A stretch of 34,111 nt of DNA from CAZEGC01 sp964511635 (GTDB lineage Bacteria > Patescibacteriota > Saccharimonadia > Saccharimonadales > Saccharimonadaceae). The stretch covers positions 1 to 34,111 of the forward strand of contig CAZEGC010000007.1 in the NCBI GenBank assembly GCA_964511635.1. The letters run 5' to 3'. The translations under genes and the position numbers were made by a program. Shown piece after piece: positions 1 through 8,069 of the stretch (positions within the stretch are counted from its first letter, which is position 1; every line of letters begins with the position of its first letter). The notes under the pieces were generated by a model. That model searched no databases. It had not been told where the DNA came from and saw nothing but the letters and a program-made list of their open reading frames with translations.

Positions 1-127
1 CTAGTATGCCTATTACTACTATGACTATGAGGAGTTCTACTATGGTGAAGGCGGATTGGGGGGTGGGGTTTGGGGATTGGGAAATGGGGGTTGAGGGTTT
101 GAGAGTGGGGGTTGGGTTGCTACGCAT
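1..127 (-). CDS. Type IV pilin-like protein, partial (runs off left edge)
   Basis: The minus strand encodes 42 residues before the window ends. A proline/serine/threonine-rich leader of 26 residues is followed by FTIVELLIVIVVIGIL, the N-methylation and hydrophobic helix of a class III (type IV) prepilin, with the conserved Glu at position +5. Such proteins are cleaved by PilD and assembled into pili or pseudopili at the cytoplasmic membrane. Two things are unusual: the residue before the cleavage point is Ala rather than Gly, and the leader is long and proline-rich where most are 6-10 charged residues. The start chosen is the only nearby ATG in frame, 11 bases after a TACAAT box. Most of the protein lies outside the window, so major or minor pilin cannot be decided. 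Confidence 0.8.
   Translation of the reverse strand, partial: MRSNPTPTLKPSTPISQSPNPTPQSAFTIVELLIVIVVIGIL
56..118 (+). other. G-tract region with quadruplex potential
   Basis: The plus strand carries at least six runs of three to six G separated by 2-7 bases. It is the non-coding strand of the pilin leader, where the repeated CCC codons for proline cause the runs. The pattern satisfies a G-quadruplex consensus; whether it folds is not known. Confidence 0.5.
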
Positions 128-138
128 AGTTATGCTTA

Positions 139-144
139 ATTGTA
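139..144 (-). promoter_or_regulatory. -10 box TACAAT of the pilin-like gene
   Basis: TGCTACAAT (extended -10) lies 11 bases upstream of the ATG at 127. A transcript starting 6-7 bases after the box would have a leader of only about 5 bases. Confidence 0.5.
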
Positions 145-193
145 GCATAGTGGTTGTGGTTTTTTTAGGAGGGGTTGCTGATTAGTTCTGTAG

Positions 194-252
194 CTTAAGA
201 TTTGCAGTGACTTGGGAAAGTGGCCGCCTTGCAGCGACCACTTAAGATTTGC
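194..252. repeat. 12-bp direct repeat flanking a hairpin
   Basis: CTTAAGATTTGC occurs at 194-205 and again at 241-252. Between and overlapping them, 218-243 folds on the minus-strand RNA into a 10-bp stem with a 6-base loop. It lies just downstream of the stop codon of the 51-residue gene and may act as its terminator, although there is no U tract. The repeat may be a trace of a small insertion. Confidence 0.4.
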
Positions 253-263
253 GATAGGGCGGT

Positions 264-419
264 CTACATATCACTTGATTCGGCGTCACGACCTGCTTCA
301 GACTGATCATCTGAATCTCGATTAGCCTGGTCAATTCGACCCTTAATTTCACCCTTTTTTTCGTGAAACTTATTTTCCGCATCATTCATAGCGTCTTTGG
401 CGTCATCCATAAATCCCAT
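264..419 (-). CDS. Small acidic hydrophilic protein (CsbD- or MT0933-like), 51 aa
   Basis: This 51-residue frame begins MGFMDDAKDAMNDAENK and is almost wholly hydrophilic, rich in Asp, Glu, Lys and Ala, and predicted helical. A good ribosome-binding site, AAGGGAG, lies 6 bases before the ATG. The opening resembles small CsbD-like stress proteins and the mycobacterial MT0933/Rv0909 antitoxin family, whose members also begin MGFLDKAK; the similarity is by eye only and short. It is a stand-alone gene downstream of mnmA on the same strand. No partner toxin is visible, so an antitoxin role is not supported here. Confidence 0.65.
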   Translation of the reverse strand: MGFMDDAKDAMNDAENKFHEKKGEIKGRIDQANRDSDDQSEAGRDAESSDM

Positions 420-496
420 TTGATGTCTCCCTTCTTTTTAGTTGTATTTTTATTCTATACCTAACAACTGATAGTAGTCTGTTAAATAGCTAACTA

Positions 497-1666
497 CTAA
501 GCAATTATCCCGCCGCCCAAGCAAACGTCACTTTGGTACAAAACCACAGACTGCCCAGCGGCAACTGCGCGCTCTGGATTTTCCAGACTTAAAGTAATCT
601 CGCTACCATTTTCACTATCAATATTTACATTAATTAGTTTCGCCTGGTGACGCACCCTGGCAAGACACTGCTTGCTATCCGGTGCCGCACCATCGATCCA
701 ATGCACGGATGAGAGCATAATTTCATTTTTCCAAAGACTGTCATCATTCAAATCAGTCGTAACGTAAACTTCGTTTTTATCCATATCCTTGCCCGCAACG
801 TAGTAGGGCAAGCCACCGCCAACATCTAACCCGCGACGCTGGCCGATAGTGTAAAAAATTGCCCCGTCGTGTCGGCCTATCACCTTGCCAGATTCTTTTT
901 CAATAATATCGCCCGGTGCTTGTTTGACGTATTCTGATAAAAAATCTCTGATTCCAACTTTGCCGACAAAGCAAATTCCTTGACTATCTTTTTTGCTGGC
1001 TGTTACTAAATTACGCTCGTTTGCCATTTCGCGGACCTCTGACTTTTTATAGTCACCTAATGGAAATAACGTCTTTTCTAGCGCGCCTTTGGTAATACGA
1101 TACAAAAAGTACGTCTGGTCTTTATTTTCATCGACAGCTTTCTGCAGTACGCTAGCTGACTTGGTCGCGGTATTAGTGGAGGAGCCTGTCGCCAAAGGCG
1201 AGCCGAACGCCACGGGCGAGCTTTCAGCTCCCCGTAGAGTGTGCTCCGATGCTGATACTGCGATGAAGTCAGATTTCGCATGCTCTACCCTTGCATAATG
1301 TCCAGTCGCAATCATATCGGCTCCGTCATCAAGTGCAGCATCTAGAAATAATTTAAACTTTACCTCTTGGTTGCACATAATATCGGGGTTGGGGGTGCGA
1401 CCAATCTTATATTCATCAATCATGTAGTCAACGACTTTTTGTTGATATTCATTCTTAAAATCAAACACCTTAAAGTCAATCCCCAGCTGCACGGCAACGC
1501 GCTTGGCATCAGCTAAATCATCCGCCCAGGGGCATTTCATACCAGGCAAATCACGGGTCCAGTTTTTCATATAAACACCAGTTACGTCATACCCATGCTC
1601 GACGAGCAGGGCTGCAGTCAAGCTGCTATCAACTCCACCGCTCATACCAACATACACTCTAGTCAC
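497..1666 (-). CDS. mnmA: tRNA-specific 2-thiouridylase MnmA
   Basis: MnmA uses ATP and a relayed sulfur atom to make 2-thiouridine at wobble U34 of tRNA-Glu, -Lys and -Gln. The N-terminal PP-loop SGGVDSS (residues 9-15) binds ATP. The catalytic cysteines are Cys98 (in NPDIMCN) and Cys231 (in DSQGICF), and the C-terminal beta-barrel follows from about residue 250. At 389 residues it is some 20-30 longer than usual. The excess sits at about residues 131-172, a Ser/Thr/Ala-rich insert between GHYARVE and the conserved NKDQTYFL. The start is GTG at 1666, inside the GTGA overlap with the upstream gene and preceded by AGGAGG at 6 bases. Its unit also holds a cysteine desulfurase, the expected sulfur donor, and the window carries tRNA-Glu and tRNA-Lys, two substrates. 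Confidence 0.96.
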   Translation of the reverse strand: MTRVYVGMSGGVDSSLTAALLVEHGYDVTGVYMKNWTRDLPGMKCPWADDLADAKRVAVQLGIDFKVFDFKNEYQQKVVDYMIDEYKIGRTPNPDIMCNQEVKFKLFLDAALDDGADMIATGHYARVEHAKSDFIAVSASEHTLRGAESSPVAFGSPLATGSSTNTATKSASVLQKAVDENKDQTYFLYRITKGALEKTLFPLGDYKKSEVREMANERNLVTASKKDSQGICFVGKVGIRDFLSEYVKQAPGDIIEKESGKVIGRHDGAIFYTIGQRRGLDVGGGLPYYVAGKDMDKNEVYVTTDLNDDSLWKNEIMLSSVHWIDGAAPDSKQCLARVRHQAKLINVNIDSENGSEITLSLENPERAVAAGQSVVLYQSDVCLGGGIIA

Positions 1667-2271
1667 CTAGTGCCTCCTAGATAAAACGCAATAACTCTAA
1701 AAAATTCACCGAGTGCTAAATTCCAGCCAACCGGTGTTGTCCACCACCAGCCAGACCATTGGTTGTCCACCGTGACGGGGCTATTGATTATTTCTGCGCC
1801 GCTAGCGGAGGCTGACTTACCAAACTCCAGACTAGCCCGACGCTGATGGTAGGCAGACGTAACTAGAATTACTCGATTAAAGTTATTTTTGGATACTATT
1901 TCCTGTGTCATTTCGGCATTTTGACGGGTGGTTTCAGATTCTTCTTCGATAATGATTGCAGAGCTTGGAACACCGGCGGCGACCGCCCGCTGACGCATGG
2001 CAACGGCGTTGCTCGGGCCTTCCTTGTCGAGCGCAGCTCCAGAAAAAATCACCATCGAAGCCCATCCTTTTTGATAAAGTTTAGTAGCATGATCAACACG
2101 AGCATTAGTGTCGCCGCCACTAACCGCTACAATCACATCTGCTGGAGCACACTCTTGGCTCTCTGGATTAGGCGCATCTTCGCAGCTCGATAAATCGTTT
2201 GGGGAAAGATAAATCGAAAGATAAGCGACTACTACAATTAGTATGAAAATGCTCATTAACAAAAACTTCAT
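1663..2271 (-). CDS. YdcF/ElyC/SanA-like DUF218 membrane protein
   Basis: A 202-residue protein with one N-terminal membrane helix (about residues 1-20) and an extracytoplasmic DUF218 domain. The family signatures are visible: VIVAVSGG with the following Asp/Arg-containing helix, VIFSGA, the Glu-rich IIIEEESETTRQNAE, and VTSAYHQRRA. DUF218 proteins act at the envelope (ElyC and SanA affect peptidoglycan or outer-membrane integrity in E. coli), but the reaction is not settled. The start overlaps the desulfurase stop as ATGA, and its stop overlaps the mnmA start, so the three are translated together. The role beside tRNA thiolation genes is unclear and may be only co-expression. Confidence 0.85.
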   Translation of the reverse strand: MKFLLMSIFILIVVVAYLSIYLSPNDLSSCEDAPNPESQECAPADVIVAVSGGDTNARVDHATKLYQKGWASMVIFSGAALDKEGPSNAVAMRQRAVAAGVPSSAIIIEEESETTRQNAEMTQEIVSKNNFNRVILVTSAYHQRRASLEFGKSASASGAEIINSPVTVDNQWSGWWWTTPVGWNLALGEFFRVIAFYLGGTR

Positions 2272-3425
2272 ACAAGCCCCACACGACTTCTTTCATCAGC
2301 TACTACCTGGATAATGGCTTCACTAGCCCGGTTGATGTCTTCTTTGGTATTTGTACGCCCGAGGGTAATTCGTAAGCTGCCATCAGCCACTTCAGGCGGC
2401 AAACCAATCGCCTCGAGTACATGCGAGCGCGTGCCCTTACTGGCAGCGCACGCGCTGCCAGTCGCAACCAGCACACCTTTTGACTCTAGGGCAAACAGAA
2501 GTCGTTCAGCATCGAGGTTAGGAAACGAAACATGAAGATGACCTGGCAAGCGACGCCTTTGATCACCAGATATAACTGCGTCAGGAAATGCGTCGAGCAG
2601 ATCAGATCCTAGAGTGTCACGTAGTTCCTTCAAGCGACGAACCTCATTTTCGCGTCCGGCAGTAGCTATCTCGACGGCTTTTGCAAACCCCACTACGCCG
2701 GCTACATTCTCGGTGCCACTACGTAAACCGCCTTCTTGGCCGCCACCGTGCACTAAAGTTTTAAGCTCGACGTCGCGGCGCACCCACAGGGCACCTACTT
2801 GTTTCGGGCCGTAGATTTTACCAGCATTTAGCGTAAGTAAATCTACGCCCAAACGGGCTACGTTAACCTCAAGTAGTCCGAATCCCTGAGACGCGTCGCT
2901 ATGAAAATACAGTGGCACATTACTGCCAGTAGAGGCACGTTCGATGCGAACTTTCTTTAGCATGGCTGAAATTTCCTTAAGCGGTTGAATCGTGCCAATT
3001 TCATTATTCGCTAGCGACACACTGACTAGCTGAGTTTCGGGCGTAATGGCCCGCTTGAGTGTATCCACATCGACCAGACCGGCGTCGCTAACGTCAACAA
3101 ACGTGGCACTACGTGCTTTGGCCGACTCTATTACGGCGTGATGTTCTATCTTAGTAGTGACGACATGCCCACTGCCTGATAGTAGCGCTAGGTTAATAGA
3201 CTCAGTCGCACCAGCTGTCATGATTAGCTCGCCTGACTTAGCGCCAATACTGCTAGCAATTACGTCCTTTGCCTGTTCGTATTCGCGGCGCACATTAGTG
3301 GCAGGCAAATAAGGACTAGATGGATTATAAAATTTTTCTGTAAAATATGGCTGCATTGCAGATAGCACACCTACGTCGAGCGGCGTAGCAGCGGCATGGT
3401 CAAGATAGATGATTGTATCAGTCAT
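2268..3425 (-). CDS. Cysteine desulfurase (IscS/NifS family)
   Basis: A PLP enzyme that takes sulfur from cysteine and passes a persulfide to acceptors such as MnmA. The fold-type I motifs are in order: DHAAATP near the N-terminus, His96-97 in the EHH motif, the Asp and Gln of HSDASQ (177-180), the PLP lysine Lys203 in NAGKIYGPK, and catalytic Cys326 in ATGSACAA. At 385 residues it has family length. There is no scaffold (IscU) or regulator next to it; the partner in the same unit is mnmA, which suggests a dedicated thiolation role as for Bacillus YrvO. The ATG is 10 bases after a TATAAT box, giving a leader of about 4 bases. Confidence 0.95.
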   Translation of the reverse strand: MTDTIIYLDHAAATPLDVGVLSAMQPYFTEKFYNPSSPYLPATNVRREYEQAKDVIASSIGAKSGELIMTAGATESINLALLSGSGHVVTTKIEHHAVIESAKARSATFVDVSDAGLVDVDTLKRAITPETQLVSVSLANNEIGTIQPLKEISAMLKKVRIERASTGSNVPLYFHSDASQGFGLLEVNVARLGVDLLTLNAGKIYGPKQVGALWVRRDVELKTLVHGGGQEGGLRSGTENVAGVVGFAKAVEIATAGRENEVRRLKELRDTLGSDLLDAFPDAVISGDQRRRLPGHLHVSFPNLDAERLLFALESKGVLVATGSACAASKGTRSHVLEAIGLPPEVADGSLRITLGRTNTKEDINRASEAIIQVVADERSRVGLV

Positions 3426-3435
3426 ACAACTTACG

Positions 3436-3441
3436 ATTATA
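3436..3441 (-). promoter_or_regulatory. -10 box TATAAT for the desulfurase-ydcF-mnmA unit
   Basis: TTGCTATAAT (extended -10) lies 10 bases before the ATG. There is no Shine-Dalgarno sequence between them. Confidence 0.6.
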
Positions 3442-3447
3442 GCAAAC

Positions 3448-3882
3448 TTAAGCTAGCTTTTTACCGGTGGCGGCGTCTCGCTTGTACACCCCACGCATAA
3501 CTTGTTCATGATAAAGTCTGACCGCTAAGGTTAGATTTTCTAGCTCTTTTCCTTCGAGGAAATTATATCTCGCACCCTCCTGGACCTTTAATACGCCCTT
3601 GTCGTGAACTTCATATCGAGTCGTAGCCGCACGCTTTTTACCTGTAGCCGCATCCACCCACTCTTCGTGCCACACCCAGGTAGTAGGATCTAAATTGAAA
3701 AACTCACGGCGATGCCCGTCTGGAATCGGTCCAAAAAGTTTTGAGCCTATTTCGCTTTCTAGCTGGATAAGCTGCCGCTCGGTTAGCGCTTTTAGGGGGC
3801 GACTCTTTGGCGGCATACTAAAGGTATTAGACATATCCTCGCCCACAAGAAGCGTCAGTGCTCGCCTTAGAATAGATGACAT
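3448..3882 (-). CDS. Conserved-looking hypothetical protein, 144 aa
   Basis: I do not recognise a family with certainty. The protein is soluble with a mixed composition and several aromatic-rich stretches: LTERQLIQLESEIG, then FGPIPDGHRREFFNLDPTTWVWHEEW, then a basic DAATGKK motif that recurs at the C-terminus. The ATG at 3882 is preceded by AAAAGGAG 11 bases upstream; an internal ATG at residue 17 is an alternative start. The well-formed ribosome-binding site, regular codon use and lack of a strong overlapping frame support a real gene. It reads towards the desulfurase, 22 bp away, but the latter has its own promoter box. Confidence 0.75.
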   Translation of the reverse strand: MSSILRRALTLLVGEDMSNTFSMPPKSRPLKALTERQLIQLESEIGSKLFGPIPDGHRREFFNLDPTTWVWHEEWVDAATGKKRAATTRYEVHDKGVLKVQEGARYNFLEGKELENLTLAVRLYHEQVMRGVYKRDAATGKKLA

Positions 3883-3952
3883 CTACCTAAAATCTCCTTT
3901 TAGTTGCTAGGTTAGTAATACGCATGGTAAGAGTTTTTAACGACAAGGCGAC

Positions 3953-4246
3953 TCAAGCTGCCAGTATGTCGCTGTCTAGTGCCGCCTGGCGGGCGCTAGC
4001 GATTGATTCGCCAATTATTTGGATCTCGCTTGCTGGATGCAAGTTCTCGGGTGTAGCACTATCCTCATATAGCGGCACGCCAAAAGCTCTATCAACCTCA
4101 GTCCTGGCATCCCCGACTGCTTTATTTTTATCATCACCCAGGGAGCGTTGTAAGTCGTTTGAAAAACCAGGAACCTCAGCCTCGTAGCGATGACCGCCTG
4201 CACGAGGGATTGAAAACCGAGAATTTGGATTAGATACTTCTGTCAT
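3953..4246 (-). CDS. Hypothetical protein, 97 aa
   Basis: No family was recognised. The protein is hydrophilic, without a membrane segment, and contains SRFSIPRAGGHRYEAE followed by a helical Asp/Lys/Arg-rich middle. I chose the ATG at 4246 because it has AGGG 8 bases upstream; the frame is open to an earlier ATG at 4288 that lacks a ribosome-binding site and would nearly touch tatD. It is separate from tatD by promoter spacing and may be transcribed alone. Confidence 0.7.
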   Translation of the reverse strand: MTEVSNPNSRFSIPRAGGHRYEAEVPGFSNDLQRSLGDDKNKAVGDARTEVDRAFGVPLYEDSATPENLHPASEIQIIGESIASARQAALDSDILAA

Positions 4247-4290
4247 TACATTATCCCTGCGCTTAATAAAATTTATTTTGCTCCACACTT

Positions 4291-5052
4291 TTAGTCTAGC
4301 GCTAGTAGCGCTGTGGCATTTGCAGTAGTCGTGCGAGCCAGCAACTCAAGGCTAATTCCCCTGATTTTTGCATGATGCTCGCCAATATTCCTCACAAATG
4401 CTGGCTCGTTCACTTTACCACGAAAAGGGGGTGGCGTCAAGAAAGGGGCGTCAGTTTCTAGTAGTAAATTTGACACTGGAATCGACCGGTAAACATCTTG
4501 CTGCTGCTTGTCCTTAATGAATACGCTAATACCGTTTACACCGATATATAAATTACGCCCTAAGGCTTCATCTAAGTTCTGCGAATCGTCAGTAAAGCTG
4601 TGCACTACACCCCTAATGCCATGAAAATTATCAAATACAGGCCAAAAATCATCAAAAGCATTACGAACGTGAAATATTATAGGTAGATTAAACCTAAGTG
4701 CTGTGTCGATTTGACTCTCTAGAGCCTGTATCTGCACGTCCTTGGGACTATAGTTATAGTAGTAATCTAGTCCAACTTCCCCGACCGCTACGAGCAGTTT
4801 ATTGCTGGAGTGTTTTTTGGTTAGTAAGTTTATCTGACTCCACCCGTCTTTGGTGTCGTGCGGATGAACACCGACCGAAGCATAAACGCCCTCATGCCTA
4901 CTGGCAAAATCGATGGCCATACTAGAATCACCCTCGCTAGTACCAACGCAAATTAACTTATCTACACCTGCATTCTTAGCTCGCGTCACAGCATCATCAG
5001 CTGCCAGTGGGTAACTAGCATCATGGATATGGCAGTGGGTGTCAACAAACAT
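4291..5052 (-). CDS. tatD: TatD family metal-dependent DNase
   Basis: An amidohydrolase-fold (TIM barrel) nuclease with 3'-5' exonuclease activity in characterised members. The metal ligands are visible: His6 and His8 in DTHCHIHD, Glu92 in GEVGLDYYY, His128 in IIFHVRN, His151 in VVHSFTD and Asp201 in LETDAPFL. At 253 residues it has typical length. It follows metG by 3 bp, an arrangement (metG-tatD) widely kept in bacteria. It is probably cytoplasmic and expressed from the metG promoter. Confidence 0.95.
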   Translation of the reverse strand: MFVDTHCHIHDASYPLAADDAVTRAKNAGVDKLICVGTSEGDSSMAIDFASRHEGVYASVGVHPHDTKDGWSQINLLTKKHSSNKLLVAVGEVGLDYYYNYSPKDVQIQALESQIDTALRFNLPIIFHVRNAFDDFWPVFDNFHGIRGVVHSFTDDSQNLDEALGRNLYIGVNGISVFIKDKQQQDVYRSIPVSNLLLETDAPFLTPPPFRGKVNEPAFVRNIGEHHAKIRGISLELLARTTTANATALLALD

Positions 5053-5055
5053 TGA

Positions 5056-6546
5056 TTACTTCGATTTATTTTTTTGCCTTGGATCTGGAGTGTGCTGATA
5101 AATCACCGGAAACAGTACACTTTCGAGCGGCGAAACTACATCATTTTCAAAAATATTACTGATAGCTTCAGCGGTGGTCGGTAAAAATGGCCGCAGTAGA
5201 TCACTGATTTGCAGCAGAGCTCCAGCCGCGTAAGCTAGTACCTCTGCCAAATGTCCTTCGGCTTCAGGGTCTTTTTCACGCCTTTTGGCGATCTCCCATG
5301 GTTTTATATGTTCGAGGTATTTATTTAATGCCCGCACCGTAATCCAAACTTCATCAATTGCCTTATTAAACTCAAGCGACTCCATAGCCAATCTATACGG
5401 GCGCATATCATGTTCGCCATGTGGTTTTTTTCCGATAACACCCGCCTGGTAGTTACTGATCATACTCGCAACGCGGCGCACTAGGTTCCCTAGGTCATTG
5501 CGAAGCTCGGTATTATACACTGTTTCAAACTTCTCCCAAGTGAAATCACCGTCATCAAGAGTAGGTATATGGCGTGAAAAATAATAACGAAAAGCGTCTA
5601 GTCCATATTCATCGATAATTTGATTTGGATCTACAACGTTACCGACAGATTTGCTCATCTTGCCGCCACCAACATTAACGAAGCCATGGACAAGCAACCT
5701 ACGAGGCAACGTCAAGCCAAGACCTAGCAACATTGCAGGCCAAATCCCAGCGTGAAAACGAAGAATGTCCTTCCCAAGCACCTGCACATCTGCAGGCCAG
5801 TATTCTTGCCACCCTGGCCGATCAGGATAGCCTAATACGGTAATGTAATTCGCCAACGCATCTAGCCACACATACATGACGTGATTCGGGTCATCCGGTA
5901 CTGGGACTCCCCAGCTAAGGTGCTTGCGTGGACGTGAAATACTTACGTCCTTTAGGCCCTCAGATATCAGACTTAAAAACTCATTCTTACGAAACTCTGG
6001 CACAATCTGCATCTTGCCAGACTCAATTGCTTGACGCACCTGATCGCTAAATGCACTAGCCTTAAAATAGTAGTTTTCTTCGCTTAGGCGCTGATATGGC
6101 TGCTGATGGTCAGGGCAGATGCCATTATTAGCTGCCGCCTCTTTATCAGACACAAATGCCTCACACCCAACGCAGTACCAGCCTTCGTACGTACCTTTAT
6201 AAATATAGGGGCGTAGCTGCTGCCAGATATACTGAACCGCGCCTATATGGTGAGGGTCTGTGGTCCGAATGAAATCAGTATAGCCGGCGCCAACTTTATT
6301 CATCAAAACTTCGAAATTACCGTACATTTGATCAGTGTAGGACTTCGGATCTAGACCAGCTTCAGCTGCTTTGGCAGCAATTTTACTGCCATGTTCGTCT
6401 GTTCCAACCTGATACCGCACCTCTTTGCCATTTTGTCTTTGATAACGTGCCCAAATATCCGCTAACAGATAGTCTAATGCGTTGCCGATATGAGGCTTAC
6501 CGTTAACATACGGAATGGCAGTTGTTATGTATAATTTTTTTCCCAT
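5056..6546 (-). CDS. metG: Methionyl-tRNA synthetase
   Basis: This enzyme charges tRNA-Met using ATP. The class I signatures are present: HIGN at 19-22 (in PYVNGKPHIGN) and KMSKS at 296-300. The zinc knuckle has Cys125, Cys128, Cys144 and His147, the single-knuckle arrangement. The anticodon-binding helical domain follows. At 496 residues it lacks the C-terminal tRNA-binding (EMAP-like) domain found in longer homologues. The ATG at 6546 is 11 bases after TACAAT with no ribosome-binding site, so the transcript probably has a very short leader. Confidence 0.97.
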   Translation of the reverse strand: MGKKLYITTAIPYVNGKPHIGNALDYLLADIWARYQRQNGKEVRYQVGTDEHGSKIAAKAAEAGLDPKSYTDQMYGNFEVLMNKVGAGYTDFIRTTDPHHIGAVQYIWQQLRPYIYKGTYEGWYCVGCEAFVSDKEAAANNGICPDHQQPYQRLSEENYYFKASAFSDQVRQAIESGKMQIVPEFRKNEFLSLISEGLKDVSISRPRKHLSWGVPVPDDPNHVMYVWLDALANYITVLGYPDRPGWQEYWPADVQVLGKDILRFHAGIWPAMLLGLGLTLPRRLLVHGFVNVGGGKMSKSVGNVVDPNQIIDEYGLDAFRYYFSRHIPTLDDGDFTWEKFETVYNTELRNDLGNLVRRVASMISNYQAGVIGKKPHGEHDMRPYRLAMESLEFNKAIDEVWITVRALNKYLEHIKPWEIAKRREKDPEAEGHLAEVLAYAAGALLQISDLLRPFLPTTAEAISNIFENDVVSPLESVLFPVIYQHTPDPRQKNKSK

Positions 6547-6557
6547 AGCTGAATATT

Positions 6558-6563
6558 ATTGTA
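6558..6563 (-). promoter_or_regulatory. -10 box TACAAT of metG
   Basis: TGATACAAT lies 11 bases upstream of the metG ATG, between metG and the YfiH-like gene. It suggests metG-tatD can be transcribed separately from the upstream rpf-rsmA unit. Confidence 0.5.
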
Positions 6564-6568
6564 TCAGA

Positions 6569-7297
6569 TTAGAGCGGTCTAATCATGGCCACTATTGCAA
6601 AGCGACCATCGATTGGGCGGTTGCCTTTTTTGTATTCACTGTGGGAAAAGTAATTTTCATCTAAGGTAGTATCAACCGGCGAAAGCTTGATGGATCCAGG
6701 CGACACACCCCCCATTAAAAGCTGCCGGGTAGCTACGTCATGCATGGACCTATTTTCAAATGAATATAGCGGATAATTATCACCGCCAGCCGCCGGGCTT
6801 AGCCACGCAACGATATCATCAGAGCTGGAGCCGAACCTGCTAGTCATGTATTTAACTGAATTCGTCGCTCCATACTGCTCTAGGCTATGACGCCCCAGAT
6901 GTGACACCATCAACACTTTTAAGCGCACGTCATACAGCACCGCACCTATACAATCTGCTAAAGGCAGTAAAATAGCCAGGCCTTTGGCCTGCGTTGCTAG
7001 TGCGTCATTAACCTGAGTCGCTCGCCCGGTGATCCCATTGCCGCTATCTGCTTCGCTTACAGCTGCGTAGCGGCAATAGTCGCTTCCTTCGTAAACTACC
7101 TTTACTAGCGCTGTTTGACTGGGCATAATGCCGTTATTGGCTAAAAAGTTCTTGCGATTTGCCTCTACTTTCGACTCTTCGGACTCGCCAAGTGCCCTCA
7201 TTATGCCGTCTCTTACAGTTGAGACGGCAATATTTAGATCCGAATGTAGTGAAACTTTAGGCATGGTGTTATTTATCATACCACTCAGACTAGCCAC
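6569..7297 (-). CDS. YfiH/PgeF-like (Cu-oxidase_4 fold) protein, divergent
   Basis: The family edits or hydrolyses purine nucleosides and cell-wall precursors (PgeF acts on UDP-MurNAc-Ser). Recognisable parts are LLPLADCIGAVLYD, VSHLGRHSLEQYG in the place of AHAGWRG, and the terminal GNRPIDGRFA. The ADC cysteine and VSH histidine are kept. The first metal-site histidine (usually QVHG) appears to be replaced in the ALVKVVYEG stretch, and the cysteine of the usual DxCT motif is Thr. Function may therefore differ. The longest frame begins with GTG at 7297, overlapping rsmA by 8 bp; ATGs at 7279 and 7264 are alternatives. It lies where rnmV sits in Firmicutes. Confidence 0.7.
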   Translation of the reverse strand: MASLSGMINNTMPKVSLHSDLNIAVSTVRDGIMRALGESEESKVEANRKNFLANNGIMPSQTALVKVVYEGSDYCRYAAVSEADSGNGITGRATQVNDALATQAKGLAILLPLADCIGAVLYDVRLKVLMVSHLGRHSLEQYGATNSVKYMTSRFGSSSDDIVAWLSPAAGGDNYPLYSFENRSMHDVATRQLLMGGVSPGSIKLSPVDTTLDENYFSHSEYKKGNRPIDGRFAIVAMIRPL

Positions 7298-8069
7298 TAA
7301 ATGTGTGTCTAGCTAAACTTATCCAATCTTCAAGTGATAGCATCTCGGCCCGAGCGTTCGGGTTTATTCCTGCCTGGGACAATAGGCGCTCTGCTTCGCT
7401 TTTAGGTAGATGTAAGCCTCCGGATAGACTAGAGCGAAGCTTTTTTCGCTTCATTGAAAAGCCTGCTTTTACGACTCTGAAAAAATCTTTCTGAAAGTCG
7501 GGCTCAACTAGCGGCTCGTGTTTAGTTTTTATAATAACAACCTGTGAATCCACCTTGGGTGGTGGGGTAAATAAATCTGCCGGAACAATGTCACCCAGTG
7601 TAACATCGGCAAAAACTTGGGCACTAACCGCCAGCACGCTCATATCTCCAGGACCTGCAGCTAGTCGCTGGGCAACTTCTTTTTGTACAAGCAATACAGC
7701 AATTGACGGCTTACTGCTAGCGCTCAGTAGCATCTGCACAATCTTACTAGTAATGTAGTATGGCACGTTGGCTGCCACTTTATACCCTAGTGGTAGGCTC
7801 GATAGGTCGAACTGCAAGATGTCCTGGTTCAAAACCTGAAGGTCCTTACCTGGAAACTGACCCGGTAATTTACGCGCTAGCTCCGAATCAAACTCAACCG
7901 CTACCACCCGGCCAGCTCGGCGCAATAACTCACTGGTTAAAGTACCGAGCCCAGGACCAACTTCTAAGACCGTGTCAGACACAGTTAAGTCGGCACAGTC
8001 AGCGATATCGGCTAGTACATCGCGATCATAAAGCCAGTGCTGACCAAGTGATTTATTTGGACCCGTCAT
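7290..8069 (-). CDS. rsmA: 16S rRNA (A1518/A1519) dimethyltransferase RsmA (KsgA)
   Basis: This SAM-dependent enzyme dimethylates two adenines of the 3'-terminal 16S rRNA helix during 30S assembly. The opening KSLGQHWLYD is the family N-terminal motif. SAM motif I is LEVGPGLGTLT (35-45) and the catalytic loop is NVPY (101-104, usually NLPY). At 259 residues it has family length. Its start overlaps the stop of the rpf-like gene as TAATG, so the two are translationally coupled. Confidence 0.96.
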   Translation of the reverse strand: MTGPNKSLGQHWLYDRDVLADIADCADLTVSDTVLEVGPGLGTLTSELLRRAGRVVAVEFDSELARKLPGQFPGKDLQVLNQDILQFDLSSLPLGYKVAANVPYYITSKIVQMLLSASSKPSIAVLLVQKEVAQRLAAGPGDMSVLAVSAQVFADVTLGDIVPADLFTPPPKVDSQVVIIKTKHEPLVEPDFQKDFFRVVKAGFSMKRKKLRSSLSGGLHLPKSEAERLLSQAGINPNARAEMLSLEDWISLARHTFSG

